From Portibacter marinus (lineage in GTDB: Bacteria; Bacteroidota; Bacteroidia; Chitinophagales; Saprospiraceae), in the NCBI RefSeq assembly GCF_021533195.1, contig NZ_JAJNKB010000007.1, forward strand, positions 186,001-250,000: a stretch of DNA of 64,000 bases. The letters are read 5' to 3'. The translations under genes and the position numbers were made by a program. Shown here piece by piece: positions 55,651-64,000 of the stretch; within the stretch, counting starts at the first letter, position 1; every line of letters begins with the position of its first letter. The notes beneath the pieces are model-generated. The model saw only the letters and a program-made list of their open reading frames with translations, did no database searches and was not told the origin of the DNA.

Positions 55651-57432
55651 ATGGACGGTAATAAGAGTTATCCGGATGTGGGGACAGTATTGGGACACCC
55701 TTCTCAATTGTATGTTTTATTTTTTACAGAAATGTGGGAACGGTTCTCCTATTATGGAATGAGGGCTTTATTGGTCTTATTTTTAACAGCGGCTATACTG
55801 GGAGATGGCAGTGGTGGATATGGCTGGTCAGAAGAGAATGCACTTGAACTCTACGCCTTGTATACAGGTCTGGTCTACTTTACACCTTTAATAGGAGGCT
55901 ATTTAGCGGATAAATTCTTAGGATATCGAACAGCTGTAATTATCGGAGCCTTTGTAATGGCTGCAGGTCATGGCTTCATGGCATTAGAAATACCTGTTTT
56001 TTTCTACCTCGGATTGACTTGTTTAATACTGGGAAATGGACTTTTCAAACCTAATATTTCTTCGATGGTAGGTCAATTGTATAAAGGGGAAGAAGAAAAG
56101 AAAGACAGTGCCTACACCATATTTTACATGGGGATCAATGCTGGCGCCTTCCTGGGTATACTTCTTTGTGGATACATCGGGGAGAAAATAGGATGGTCTT
56201 ACGGCTTCGGACTTGCCATGATATTTATGGTGGCAGGTGCCATTCAGTTTTGGTTGTCAAAATCCATCTTTGGTGAAATTGGAGCGAAAGTAAAAAAAGC
56301 CAAGGATCATGTCATTGACAAAGTTGCAGAGCAAGCCAGTCGATCAAGAGTCATGAAATGGGGAATCATCGGTGTAGTTTTGTCCTTAGTCGTATTGCTT
56401 TTACAACTATTCGTAGTGGCACCTAATGATGTAGGAGTAAGTGCGTTAAAGACTGCAAATTCCTTTATACTACCGCCCTTATTATTTGGTAGTGTCATTG
56501 GAATTATTGGTTTTTTGGTAACAGATCCCACCCTTACGAAAGTGGAGAAAGATAGGGTCTGGGTAATTGTTATACTAACGCTATTTACCGTATTTTTCTG
56601 GTGGGCATTCGAGCAATCAGGTGGGTCTATGACCATTTTTTCCAGGGATTATACCGATAGAAGTTTAACAGGTACCGGCGCAGTTATCTTCAACCTTGTT
56701 AATACAGTTCTTACTGCCGGAGCCATGGCAGTAATTACATGGGTGTTGTTTAAACTATTTGGAGTAACATGGAGTACCACCTCTGCTGCCAATATCGTTC
56801 TGGCCATTAGTTTCGTGATCATTTGGATCATCATCTTTTTTATGTTGGCCTTTGAATGGGGATACTTTAGAGATTTTGCAAATAGTCTGGGTTTAAGATT
56901 ACAAGATGATGTAACAGAGGTTCAGGCCTCCTGGTTTAGTATTCTCAACTCATTCTTTATCATCACGCTTGCACCTTTGTTCTCCAGGTTCTGGGAAACA
57001 AAGATCATTAAATCCGGACCTATCAAATTTGGTATTGGATTGATATTGGTTGCTCTCGGTTTTGCGATTCTTGCATTTGGAAGTTGGTCGATACCCCGGG
57101 GAGCAGATACAGCCTCCGTAAGCATGATCTTTTTAATCCTGGCCTACCTCTTCCATACGATGGGTGAGTTGTGCATCTCGCCAGTGGGTCTATCTTATGT
57201 AAGCAAATTGGCTCCGGTTAGGCTGATTGGTTTGATGTTCGGCGTATGGTTTATCGCAAATTTCATCGCAAACTGGTCAGCGGGAATGACAGGAAGTGCA
57301 ATTAACAGTATTTCTCAAAATTTTGGAATTGCGGGATTCTTCTTACTGTTTACCGCTGTGTGTGGGCTTGCTGGATTGGTATTATTTGCGCTGAATCCAT
57401 GGATGAAGAAGATGATGCATGGTATCGATTAG
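55651..57432 (+). CDS. POT/PTR2-family peptide MFS transporter (first of pair)
   Basis: A 593-residue proton-coupled oligopeptide transporter. The ExxERFxYYG motif is present as EMWERFSYYGMRALL near the N-terminus, and the PTR2 signature FYMGINAGAFLGILLCGYIG at about 160-180. About 14 hydrophobic segments are seen. It is about 80 residues longer than its downstream paralog because of an additional charged linker and helices in the middle (EIGAKVKKAKDHVIDKVAEQ). It takes up di- and tripeptides. The second copy begins 10 bp after its stop, indicating a tandem duplication. Confidence 0.93.
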   Translation: MDGNKSYPDVGTVLGHPSQLYVLFFTEMWERFSYYGMRALLVLFLTAAILGDGSGGYGWSEENALELYALYTGLVYFTPLIGGYLADKFLGYRTAVIIGAFVMAAGHGFMALEIPVFFYLGLTCLILGNGLFKPNISSMVGQLYKGEEEKKDSAYTIFYMGINAGAFLGILLCGYIGEKIGWSYGFGLAMIFMVAGAIQFWLSKSIFGEIGAKVKKAKDHVIDKVAEQASRSRVMKWGIIGVVLSLVVLLLQLFVVAPNDVGVSALKTANSFILPPLLFGSVIGIIGFLVTDPTLTKVEKDRVWVIVILTLFTVFFWWAFEQSGGSMTIFSRDYTDRSLTGTGAVIFNLVNTVLTAGAMAVITWVLFKLFGVTWSTTSAANIVLAISFVIIWIIIFFMLAFEWGYFRDFANSLGLRLQDDVTEVQASWFSILNSFFIITLAPLFSRFWETKIIKSGPIKFGIGLILVALGFAILAFGSWSIPRGADTASVSMIFLILAYLFHTMGELCISPVGLSYVSKLAPVRLIGLMFGVWFIANFIANWSAGMTGSAINSISQNFGIAGFFLLFTAVCGLAGLVLFALNPWMKKMMHGID

Positions 57433-57442
57433 TGGGTAAGTG

Positions 57443-58975
57443 ATGTCAGATACCCTCAAAAATCCGGATCAAAAGTTGATATTGGGTCATCCCCAGGGCT
57501 TATTCTATCTGTTTTTCGCGGAACTGTGGGAGAGATTTAGCTTCTATGGCATGCGGGCTTTGTTGACCTTGTACATGGTCAATGTCATTTTCGAATCATT
57601 GGTAGAGCGGGATTATGCAACGGCCGCAGTATATGCTTCCTATGGATCTTTAGTGTATGCTTCTACCGTAATAGGTGGTAAGATTTCCGATCAGATACTC
57701 GGAATGAGGCACTCAATCTTTTTAGGTGGTATTCTGATGGCGATCGGTCACTTTGTATTAGCCATAGAAAGCAATATTGCTTTCTTTCTTGCACTCTCTC
57801 TGATTATCGTAGGAAATGGATTTTTCAAACCAAATATTTCTACTTTCGTCGGTACGCTTTATGACAAGGGTGACCCTAGAAAGGATTCGGGCTTCACCAT
57901 TTTCTATATGGGTATTAATATTGGCGCTTGGAGTGCACCACTGCTTTGTGGATGGCTTGCAGCTAAATATGGCTGGCACTACGGTTTTGGTTTGGCAGGA
58001 TTAGGAATGCTGACTGGATTGCTTTTTTTCTGGAGAGGCATTAGAAAATCTGTTTTTGGGGACCGGGGCTTGCCACCAGATGATCAAATCATGAGTAAAA
58101 AAATATTGGGAATTCCTCAAAGCATCCTGATTCCGATCTTAGCTGTGGCTTCTACTCCCGTTATTGCACTCTTACTCTCTTCCTATCAATCTGTGGCTTC
58201 TCAAGGACTATTGAAGGGTCAGAATATTGTGAATATTATTTTTAAAGGTATAGCCATTGCTGTTTTGGTATATCTCGCTTTTGAAATGTTCAGATCCACA
58301 TTGGATGAACGTAAAAAGCTTTTCGTTGCTCTTATCATTACCATTTTCATGACCTTATTTTGGGGATTTCAAGAGTTGTCCGGAAGTGTGATTACACTAT
58401 TTGCAGCCAGGAATGTCGACTTAAATGGAATCATGACTGCAGCTCAGACCAATTCACTGAGTGCTATGTTTATCATCATCTTGGCCATACCGGTTTCCAT
58501 GTTGTGGACATGGTTAAGCAGGAAGAATTTAAATCCTCGAACGCCTTACAAGTTTGGCCTGGGAATGCTATTTGCAGGGATTAGCTTTTATGTACTGGCT
58601 AAAAGTGGCTCTGCTGCAGATACCAATGGGCTGGTACCGTTTGCATACCTTTTGCTCATGTATTTCCTACTTAGCACAGGGGAGTTATTCATGTCGCCCG
58701 TCGGTTTATCTAAAATTACAGATTTATCTCCTGCCAGAATCGTGGCCTTTATGATGGGCGTTTGGTTTCTGTCTTCTGCTTTTGCTTTCCAGATAGTAGG
58801 ATTCATTGGCAAACAATTGGCTATAGAAAGCACTGATAAGAACGTTGGTGGATATGAAACTTTAGAGGTGTACACCACTGGGTTTTCAGTCATTGCTACT
58901 TATGCCATCGGTGCCGGAGTGGTCATCCTCTTGCTTTCTCCACTTATTAAAAGATTAATGGGGAACGTCCATTGA
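57443..58975 (+). CDS. POT/PTR2-family peptide MFS transporter (second of pair)
   Basis: The start is the ATG at 57443, two codons before which a GTG also lies in frame. The 510-residue transporter has the ExxERFxFYG motif as ELWERFSFYGMRALL and the PTR2 signature FYMGINIGAWSAPLLCGWLA. It is shorter than the first copy and carries a different linker between the halves. It is on the same message as the first copy. Different peptide preference is likely but cannot be read. Confidence 0.93.
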   Translation: MSDTLKNPDQKLILGHPQGLFYLFFAELWERFSFYGMRALLTLYMVNVIFESLVERDYATAAVYASYGSLVYASTVIGGKISDQILGMRHSIFLGGILMAIGHFVLAIESNIAFFLALSLIIVGNGFFKPNISTFVGTLYDKGDPRKDSGFTIFYMGINIGAWSAPLLCGWLAAKYGWHYGFGLAGLGMLTGLLFFWRGIRKSVFGDRGLPPDDQIMSKKILGIPQSILIPILAVASTPVIALLLSSYQSVASQGLLKGQNIVNIIFKGIAIAVLVYLAFEMFRSTLDERKKLFVALIITIFMTLFWGFQELSGSVITLFAARNVDLNGIMTAAQTNSLSAMFIIILAIPVSMLWTWLSRKNLNPRTPYKFGLGMLFAGISFYVLAKSGSAADTNGLVPFAYLLLMYFLLSTGELFMSPVGLSKITDLSPARIVAFMMGVWFLSSAFAFQIVGFIGKQLAIESTDKNVGGYETLEVYTTGFSVIATYAIGAGVVILLLSPLIKRLMGNVH

Positions 58976-59007
58976 CCATGGGGAGTTTATTTTCAGCCAC
59001 CTGAAAT

Positions 59008-59871
59008 CTATTCGAAAACCACCGTTTTATTGTTGTAAGAGAGTACCTGATGATTAAGATGGGCCCAACAGGCATTAGCCAACACGATTTTCTCGATATT
59101 TCGACCTTTTCGCTTCATATCTGCTATGGAATCGCGATGAGAGATGGGAATAACATCCTGTGTGATGATAGGACCTTCATCTAAATCAGCTGTGACATAA
59201 TGTGCCGTGGCACCCATAAACTTAACACCTCTTTCATGGGCAGATTCATAGGGTCTTGCTCCAGCGAAGGCTGGAAGGGAGGAGTGATGGATATTGATGA
59301 TCTTATTAGGGTAGTGTCGGCAGAAATCATCGGACAAGATCTGCATATATCTTGCTAAAATGATTAAGTCTATTTTATGCTCTTTCAATAGTTTCAACTC
59401 TTCAGCTTCTAATTCCTCTTTATTATCTTTTTTTACAGGAAAGTAATAAAAGGGAATTTTATAGCGATCTGCGATGGCTTCAAATTTTTGATGATTGCTA
59501 ATGATTATTGGAATATTGACTTTCCATTCATTGGATTCATAGCGAGATAGAATATCAAGGAAGCAGTGACTGTATTTTGAAACAAACAAGGCTACATTTT
59601 TCTTGCGAGGTAAGAAATAGAGATTATAGGTTGCCTTAAACCTCCGAAGCAGTATGGTTAAAAAGTATTCTTCAATTTTCTCTTTTGGAATCAAAAAATT
59701 TTCCAGTTCCCACTCTATTCTCATGTAGAAGCGATTGTCATCCTCATCGACATGCTGATCAAGGTTGATAATATTTCCTTTGTTTCCCATGATGAAATCG
59801 GTCACCTGCGCTAGAATGCCTCTTTGGTCTTCACAGTGCATGAGTAACACCGCTGTTTCTGTCTGCTTCAT
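59008..59871 (-). CDS. purU: Formyltetrahydrofolate deformylase PurU
   Basis: A 287-residue enzyme that splits 10-formyl-THF into formate and THF. An N-terminal ACT domain (about 5-85: LLMHCEDQRGILAQVTDFIM) is followed by a formyltransferase-like hydrolase domain. The active-site triad is visible as N193 and H195 (IINIHHSSLPAF) and D231 (DLDEGPIITQDV). The enzyme balances one-carbon units and formate supply for purine synthesis. The gene is alone, with a -7 box 26 nt upstream. Confidence 0.95.
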   Translation of the reverse strand: MKQTETAVLLMHCEDQRGILAQVTDFIMGNKGNIINLDQHVDEDDNRFYMRIEWELENFLIPKEKIEEYFLTILLRRFKATYNLYFLPRKKNVALFVSKYSHCFLDILSRYESNEWKVNIPIIISNHQKFEAIADRYKIPFYYFPVKKDNKEELEAEELKLLKEHKIDLIILARYMQILSDDFCRHYPNKIINIHHSSLPAFAGARPYESAHERGVKFMGATAHYVTADLDEGPIITQDVIPISHRDSIADMKRKGRNIEKIVLANACWAHLNHQVLSYNNKTVVFE

Positions 59872-59896
59872 GAAAAAGTTAGATCAAGTATCTTAC

Positions 59897-59904
59897 CAAA
59901 AATA
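59897..59904 (-). promoter_or_regulatory. Candidate -7 element for purU
   Basis: CAAAAATA on the plus strand reads TATTTTTG on the minus strand, an exact TAnnTTTG, 25 nt before the purU start. Confidence 0.45.
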
Positions 59905-60028
59905 CGGTGAACAGTATTGCTTAAATATTTTCATACACCTTTTAATTTTTATAAGATGCACCTAAGCATCATGTTGATGATGATCTAAGACGGATGAAAA
60001 TTAAATTTTTAGAAAGATAAAATTACAA

Positions 60029-60048
60029 TATCACCCGTACGGGTGATA
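60029..60048. promoter_or_regulatory. Perfect 20-bp palindrome
   Basis: TATCACCCGT at 60029-60038 is the exact reverse complement of ACGGGTGATA at 60039-60048. It could be an operator for a dimeric regulator controlling purU, or an RNA stem with a GTAC loop. Confidence 0.5.
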
Positions 60049-60120
60049 CAAAAAGAAAAAATCACCGTTATATTTATAGAAACATTTACCAATCCCGGTA
60101 AACCAATTGAACGCACTAAA

Positions 60121-60148
60121 AAGGCTGTCCATAACCCTGGACAGCCTT
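60121..60148. terminator. Bidirectional intrinsic terminator downstream of the PDZ gene
   Basis: AAGGCTGTCC (60121-60130) and GGACAGCCTT (60139-60148) pair perfectly over 10 bp around an 8-nt loop. T-runs flank both sides: AAAA at 60117-60120, which is TTTT on the minus strand, and TT at 60149-60150 on the plus strand. It ends the minus-strand PDZ transcript. Confidence 0.85.
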
Positions 60149-60185
60149 TTGACTTTAATTTTATTTTGACAAGTAAGAATTTTAT

Positions 60186-61145
60186 TTACAGGTTGGTTCT
60201 AATAAATTGTTTTTTTCCTGCTCTTAGAAAATCAATTTTTGCTTCCGCACCTTCACTTACCTTGCTCAGACGATCTCTCAGTTGAACAACACTGCCTACA
60301 CTTTGTCCATTAATACTATAAATGATATCACCTTTTTTAAGTCCGGCTTTTTCGGCTATTGACCCTGTGATGACCTCCTGAATTTCTACACCGTCTACAT
60401 GATTTTGAGGCATGACTCCTAGTCGAGGTCTATCGTTTTCATATTCTTCTAATTCAATTTCTTTTTCAATCTGCATTTCCAGCTCCTCATCCATATTTTC
60501 CTTTTCGACATTTTCTTTTTCAATGGTTTCTATGACTATCTTTTTCTCTTTTCCTGTAACTTCCTTAATGATGATCTCTTCTCCGATTTCTTTTCCTTCT
60601 ACTTTCTCGATCACAACCTGGCCTTCCTTACCAATTTGCTTTACCTTTACTTCTTTCTTTACTCCGGGCTCATTGGCGATCTCATCATATTGTTTGACCT
60701 TGACGTCAATTTCATTATGAATGTCATCTACATCTACATCCATATCTATATTATGTTCTTCCACATATTTTTTCATCTCTTCAGGCATTTCACCTTCACC
60801 GTCCCATTCCAGTAATTTGGGTTCTCCATTTTCATCCACAATTTTGATCCTCATTTTTCTTTGATCAGAAACCCCTTTGGCACCGTATTCAACATCCACA
60901 GATTTATTGATGGTCTTAGTCGTCTCCCCTTTTTCCAGCTCTATACCTAATTCCTGTTTCTTTTCTCTGAGATATCGTTCCGCTTCCTCACCGGTTTTCA
61001 CCACTTTCCTTTCTACTACCTTGCCATTTTGATCTGTAATTCGCTCCGTCACCACTATCTTCTTTTCATTCGTATTCTGAGCATTGCTGGTCGCTGAAAA
61101 AACAAAGCCAAGCAGAAGTATCGCTGATAATTTTAGTACTTTCAT
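60186..61145 (-). CDS. Exported PDZ-domain protein with Glu/Lys/Val-rich linker
   Basis: A 319-residue protein with a signal peptide (ending SNAQ at about 23), a long charged region of about 25-238 and a PDZ domain at about 240-319 (RPRLGVMPQNHVDGVEIQEV and EKAGLKKGDIIYSINGQSVG). The middle is dominated by K, E, I and V with alternating short strands (KIVIETIEKENVEKENMDEE). PDZ domains bind C-terminal peptides; no protease domain is attached, so it is not a DegP-type enzyme. Function unknown. It is followed by a strong terminator. Confidence 0.85.
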   Translation of the reverse strand: MKVLKLSAILLLGFVFSATSNAQNTNEKKIVVTERITDQNGKVVERKVVKTGEEAERYLREKKQELGIELEKGETTKTINKSVDVEYGAKGVSDQRKMRIKIVDENGEPKLLEWDGEGEMPEEMKKYVEEHNIDMDVDVDDIHNEIDVKVKQYDEIANEPGVKKEVKVKQIGKEGQVVIEKVEGKEIGEEIIIKEVTGKEKKIVIETIEKENVEKENMDEELEMQIEKEIELEEYENDRPRLGVMPQNHVDGVEIQEVITGSIAEKAGLKKGDIIYSINGQSVGSVVQLRDRLSKVSEGAEAKIDFLRAGKKQFIRTNL

Positions 61146-61227
61146 ATTCTTATATATTTAGGCAAGCTAAGTTAGTTATTTCTAGAAGAAATGATTGTTA
61201 AATTGACGCTAAAACCATCTTATTTTA

Positions 61228-62199
61228 TTGACTGACAAGACATTATACTGTGTTTTAAACTGGGGCCTTGGTCATGCCAGCAGGTCTATTCCTATCTTAC
61301 GGGACTTGATAAAAAATGGTCATGATGTTAGTATGGCTTCTGATGGACTGCCTCTGAAGATGCTGAAGGAACACTTTCCGTACCTTCCATCCTTCGAGCT
61401 GCCTCCATATCATATTCACTATCGTTATGATTCAATTGCAGCTAATCTTCTTAGTCAATCTTATAAGATTTTGAGGGCCATCAGAAAAGAAAATCGGATG
61501 GTGAATGCTCTCGTGGAAAAACATCAATTTTCACATATCATTTCTGACAGTCGATACGGATGTTACAATGATCATTGTAAAAATGTATTCATAACGCACC
61601 AACTAAAACTGATGCATCCCAATGCTTTTATCCAGGCATCCGCGACGAAGTTAAATTTAAGTATGGTTTCTAAATTTGATGAATGTTGGATTCCTGATGA
61701 GGAAGGTGCTACTTTATCAGGCGGAATGAATAAAGATATAGAGCTGGACATACCTAAAAAATACATTGGCCTGCAATCCCGATTTGCAATGATACCCATA
61801 CCTGCTGATCCCAAATATCTATCGATCAGTATACTTTCAGGGCCTGAACCACAGAGGAGTATTTTTCAGGAGCAACTGGAAAGTCAGCTCATCCATTGCA
61901 AGGGAGATCACATCATTGTTTCCGGTGTACAACATGAAGTCCAACAGACGCATAATCTTCTTATATATCCATATGCAAGTGTTGAGCAATTGACCCTTTG
62001 GATTTCAGAATCAAAACATATCATAAGCAGATCTGGATATTCTTCGCTTATGGATTATAAAGCAATGGGACGAAAAGCCATTCTAATACCCACACCAGGA
62101 CAGACAGAACAAGAATATCTGGGACGACTAGCAGGTCAAATGGGCAGCCACACTGTTATTACGCAAGACAGAATGCGCCTGGCACCTCTTCTTACTTAA
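61228..62199 (+). CDS. MurG-like (GT28-type) glycosyltransferase
   Basis: A 323-residue GT-B protein. The only usable start is the TTG at 61228, since an in-frame stop lies at 61210-61212 and the next Met is well inside the domain. N-terminal LNWGLGHASRSIPILRDLIK is the opening of the Glyco_trans_1_3-type family, and the C-terminal donor site contains ISRSGYSSLMDYKAMGRKAI and LIPTPGQTEQEYLGR, close to MurG and related nucleotide-sugar transferases. The sugar and acceptor are unknown. Its last 8 bp overlap the convergent lipoprotein gene. Confidence 0.88.
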   Translation: MTDKTLYCVLNWGLGHASRSIPILRDLIKNGHDVSMASDGLPLKMLKEHFPYLPSFELPPYHIHYRYDSIAANLLSQSYKILRAIRKENRMVNALVEKHQFSHIISDSRYGCYNDHCKNVFITHQLKLMHPNAFIQASATKLNLSMVSKFDECWIPDEEGATLSGGMNKDIELDIPKKYIGLQSRFAMIPIPADPKYLSISILSGPEPQRSIFQEQLESQLIHCKGDHIIVSGVQHEVQQTHNLLIYPYASVEQLTLWISESKHIISRSGYSSLMDYKAMGRKAILIPTPGQTEQEYLGRLAGQMGSHTVITQDRMRLAPLLT

Positions 62200-62974
62200 A
62201 ATTTGTTTTATGAACTTCTATTCCTTTTGAAACTTGCCCCAGCGCATTGGAAAGCATAGAGACCCTATCGTGTGTGTATTTCCAGTCGATGACCAGATCC
62301 TCAAAGTAATTTCTTAATATTTTATCCATTTCCTGACAGTCTCCTTGGTAGAAATATTGACACCAATCACCAGTATCTTTCAATTTCCGCATCATGAGTC
62401 CATTATTTCCAAATTGGAGCGGACCACTGATGTGTGTCAGCCCTAAATGCAAGTCATTCTTTTTTGCCCAAAGCAAATATTTACTCATAAACAGAGAGTA
62501 ATTTTGAAACTTCTCGATTAATTCATTATTGGACATCTTTGCATCCGGCTTATTACGCCATTCGTTTAGTTTTGGAATAAAAGGATAATCTGGTTTGAGC
62601 CGATTAGAGGTTTTGCTCAATGTTATCACCTTTTCCGAAATTGGAAATTTAAAATGACCGAGGCTTCCATCCTCGATGAATAGGAGCTCATATTTTATAT
62701 CTTCAGTACTTGTCAGTTCGATGGAATTTCGGACCAACTGGTAATGCCCTTGTTCAAGTTTGTCAAAGTATGCCAGATAGGATCCGTCGCGATAAAAGTC
62801 CAGGAAGGATTCTTTGGTAAATCTCACTGTTTTATCATTAGAACTAATGTAAGGACCGTCGAATCGATTGTTGTGGTTTGCTTTGGTATAATAGTGGCCT
62901 ACAAGCTGATCATTGGCATTTTGGCAGGAAAGCCATAATGCGCATAAGCAGGTGAATAGGAATAAAGTTTTCAT
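62192..62974 (-). CDS. Uncharacterised lipoprotein
   Basis: I take the ATG at 62974, which yields a lipoprotein signal MKTLFLFTCLCALWLSC with Cys at residue 17; the frame is open 8 codons further up. The 260-residue product has a mature N-terminus with a pattern DGPYISSNDKTVRFTKESFL and DFYRDGSYLAYFDKLEQGHY, a lipocalin-like opening, then a helical second half. I do not recognise the family. It overlaps the glycosyltransferase gene by 8 bp at the stop. A terminator precedes it. Confidence 0.75.
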   Translation of the reverse strand: MKTLFLFTCLCALWLSCQNANDQLVGHYYTKANHNNRFDGPYISSNDKTVRFTKESFLDFYRDGSYLAYFDKLEQGHYQLVRNSIELTSTEDIKYELLFIEDGSLGHFKFPISEKVITLSKTSNRLKPDYPFIPKLNEWRNKPDAKMSNNELIEKFQNYSLFMSKYLLWAKKNDLHLGLTHISGPLQFGNNGLMMRKLKDTGDWCQYFYQGDCQEMDKILRNYFEDLVIDWKYTHDRVSMLSNALGQVSKGIEVHKTNFK

Positions 62975-62994
62975 GATGAATGTAAAATAAAAAA

Positions 62995-63019
62995 CCATGA
63001 GGTTGGAATTACCTCATGG
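62995..63019 (-). terminator. Intrinsic terminator of gyrB
   Basis: CCATGAGGT (62995-63003) pairs perfectly with ACCTCATGG (63011-63019), with a 7-nt loop. On the minus strand the stem is followed by TTTTTTATTTT, a clear T-run, so it should end the gyrB transcript. A plus-strand T-run (63026-63030) makes it potentially bidirectional. Confidence 0.85.
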
Positions 63020-63132
63020 CTTGCGTTTTTAATTGGTAGATCAGAATATATGTATAATAATGTTAGATTCTGAATTTCAGCCCAAACTAAGACTAATTTT
63101 CTAAGTTTTCAAATTCATCTACCCTTTTTATT

Positions 63133-64000
<868 letters not shown>

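Larger units (their letters stand above)
59872..60185. other. 314-bp intergenic region, purU to PDZ gene
   Basis: The gap has the purU -7 box, a perfect 20-bp palindrome (60029-60048) and a bidirectional terminator (60121-60148). An 80-codon plus-strand frame over the region (60043-60285) runs into the end of the PDZ gene and looks like a shadow. Confidence 0.6.

Noticed and set aside
60043-60285. 80-codon plus-strand frame near the PDZ gene
   Set aside because: It crosses the strong terminator and runs antisense into the PDZ coding region; composition is not protein-like.
60412-60720. 102-codon serine/phenylalanine-rich frame antisense to the PDZ gene
   Set aside because: It is the mirror of the Glu/Lys-rich linker; the low-complexity composition explains it.

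Overview
This 64 kb window is a chromosomal segment from a member of the Bacteroidota, most likely a marine-type Cytophagales relative; the exact genus cannot be read from it. The evidence is the content: a TonB-dependent receptor with a carboxypeptidase-like N-terminal domain, a very large exported protein with a type IX secretion-like C-terminus, a PorV/PorQ-family protein, many short lipoproteins and DUF families typical of Bacteroidota, an NAD-dependent DNA ligase, and several copies of the Bacteroidota -7 promoter element TAnnTTTG placed just before start codons. Base composition is moderately AT-rich and even. I see no rRNA, tRNA, CRISPR array, insertion sequence, integrase or phage gene, so this is mostly core genome.

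Layout. 1-2.4 kb: the end of a sigma-54 activator (NtrC type) and its overlapping sensor kinase. 2.4-8.5 kb: small exported proteins, a PhyH dioxygenase, a solitary MoxR ATPase, a VanX-like dipeptidase and a DUF6090 membrane protein. 8.7-11.4 kb: ligA and a PlsC-type acyltransferase. 11.6-12.9 kb: an ECF sigma factor with two overlapping genes for a membrane protein and a periplasmic Spy-like protein. 13-16.6 kb: an S9 peptidase and a helical-repeat protein. 16.7-26 kb: a nitrogen assimilation block, P-II / Amt / outer-membrane barrel / gltB / gltD, with an attenuator-like leader in front of gltB. 26-32.8 kb: AI-2E permease, GNAT, O-antigen-ligase-like protein, pheS-hisS and two unknown exported proteins. 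33-42.3 kb: gatA, a lytic transglycosylase, two Hsp20 proteins, a DUF4837 lipoprotein, carB and a 2-hydroxyacid dehydrogenase. 42.4-51.1 kb: a three-gene outer-membrane/export locus (TonB receptor, 1353-residue secreted protein, PorV-like barrel). 51.1-55.3 kb: greA with a structured leader, a HIT protein, ruvC, a flippase-like membrane protein and DUF3108/DUF4230 proteins. 55.6-59 kb: two tandem POT peptide transporters. 59-64 kb: purU, a PDZ protein, a glycosyltransferase, a lipoprotein and the 3' part of gyrB.

How the genes work together. P-II and Amt sense and import ammonium, and the gltBD product (glutamate synthase) converts glutamine nitrogen to glutamate; the barrel between them may be the outer-membrane entry route. 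The TonB receptor / giant secreted protein / PorV-like trio looks like a self-contained surface system and is the best candidate for undescribed biology. The most interesting non-coding signals are a 12-bp hairpin with a T-run ending 32 nt before gltB, a similar hairpin before greA, and three genes whose -7 boxes sit so close to the ATG that their transcripts would be leaderless. Several convergent pairs overlap at their stop codons, and one pair (GNAT / O-antigen ligase) overlaps by 86 bp.
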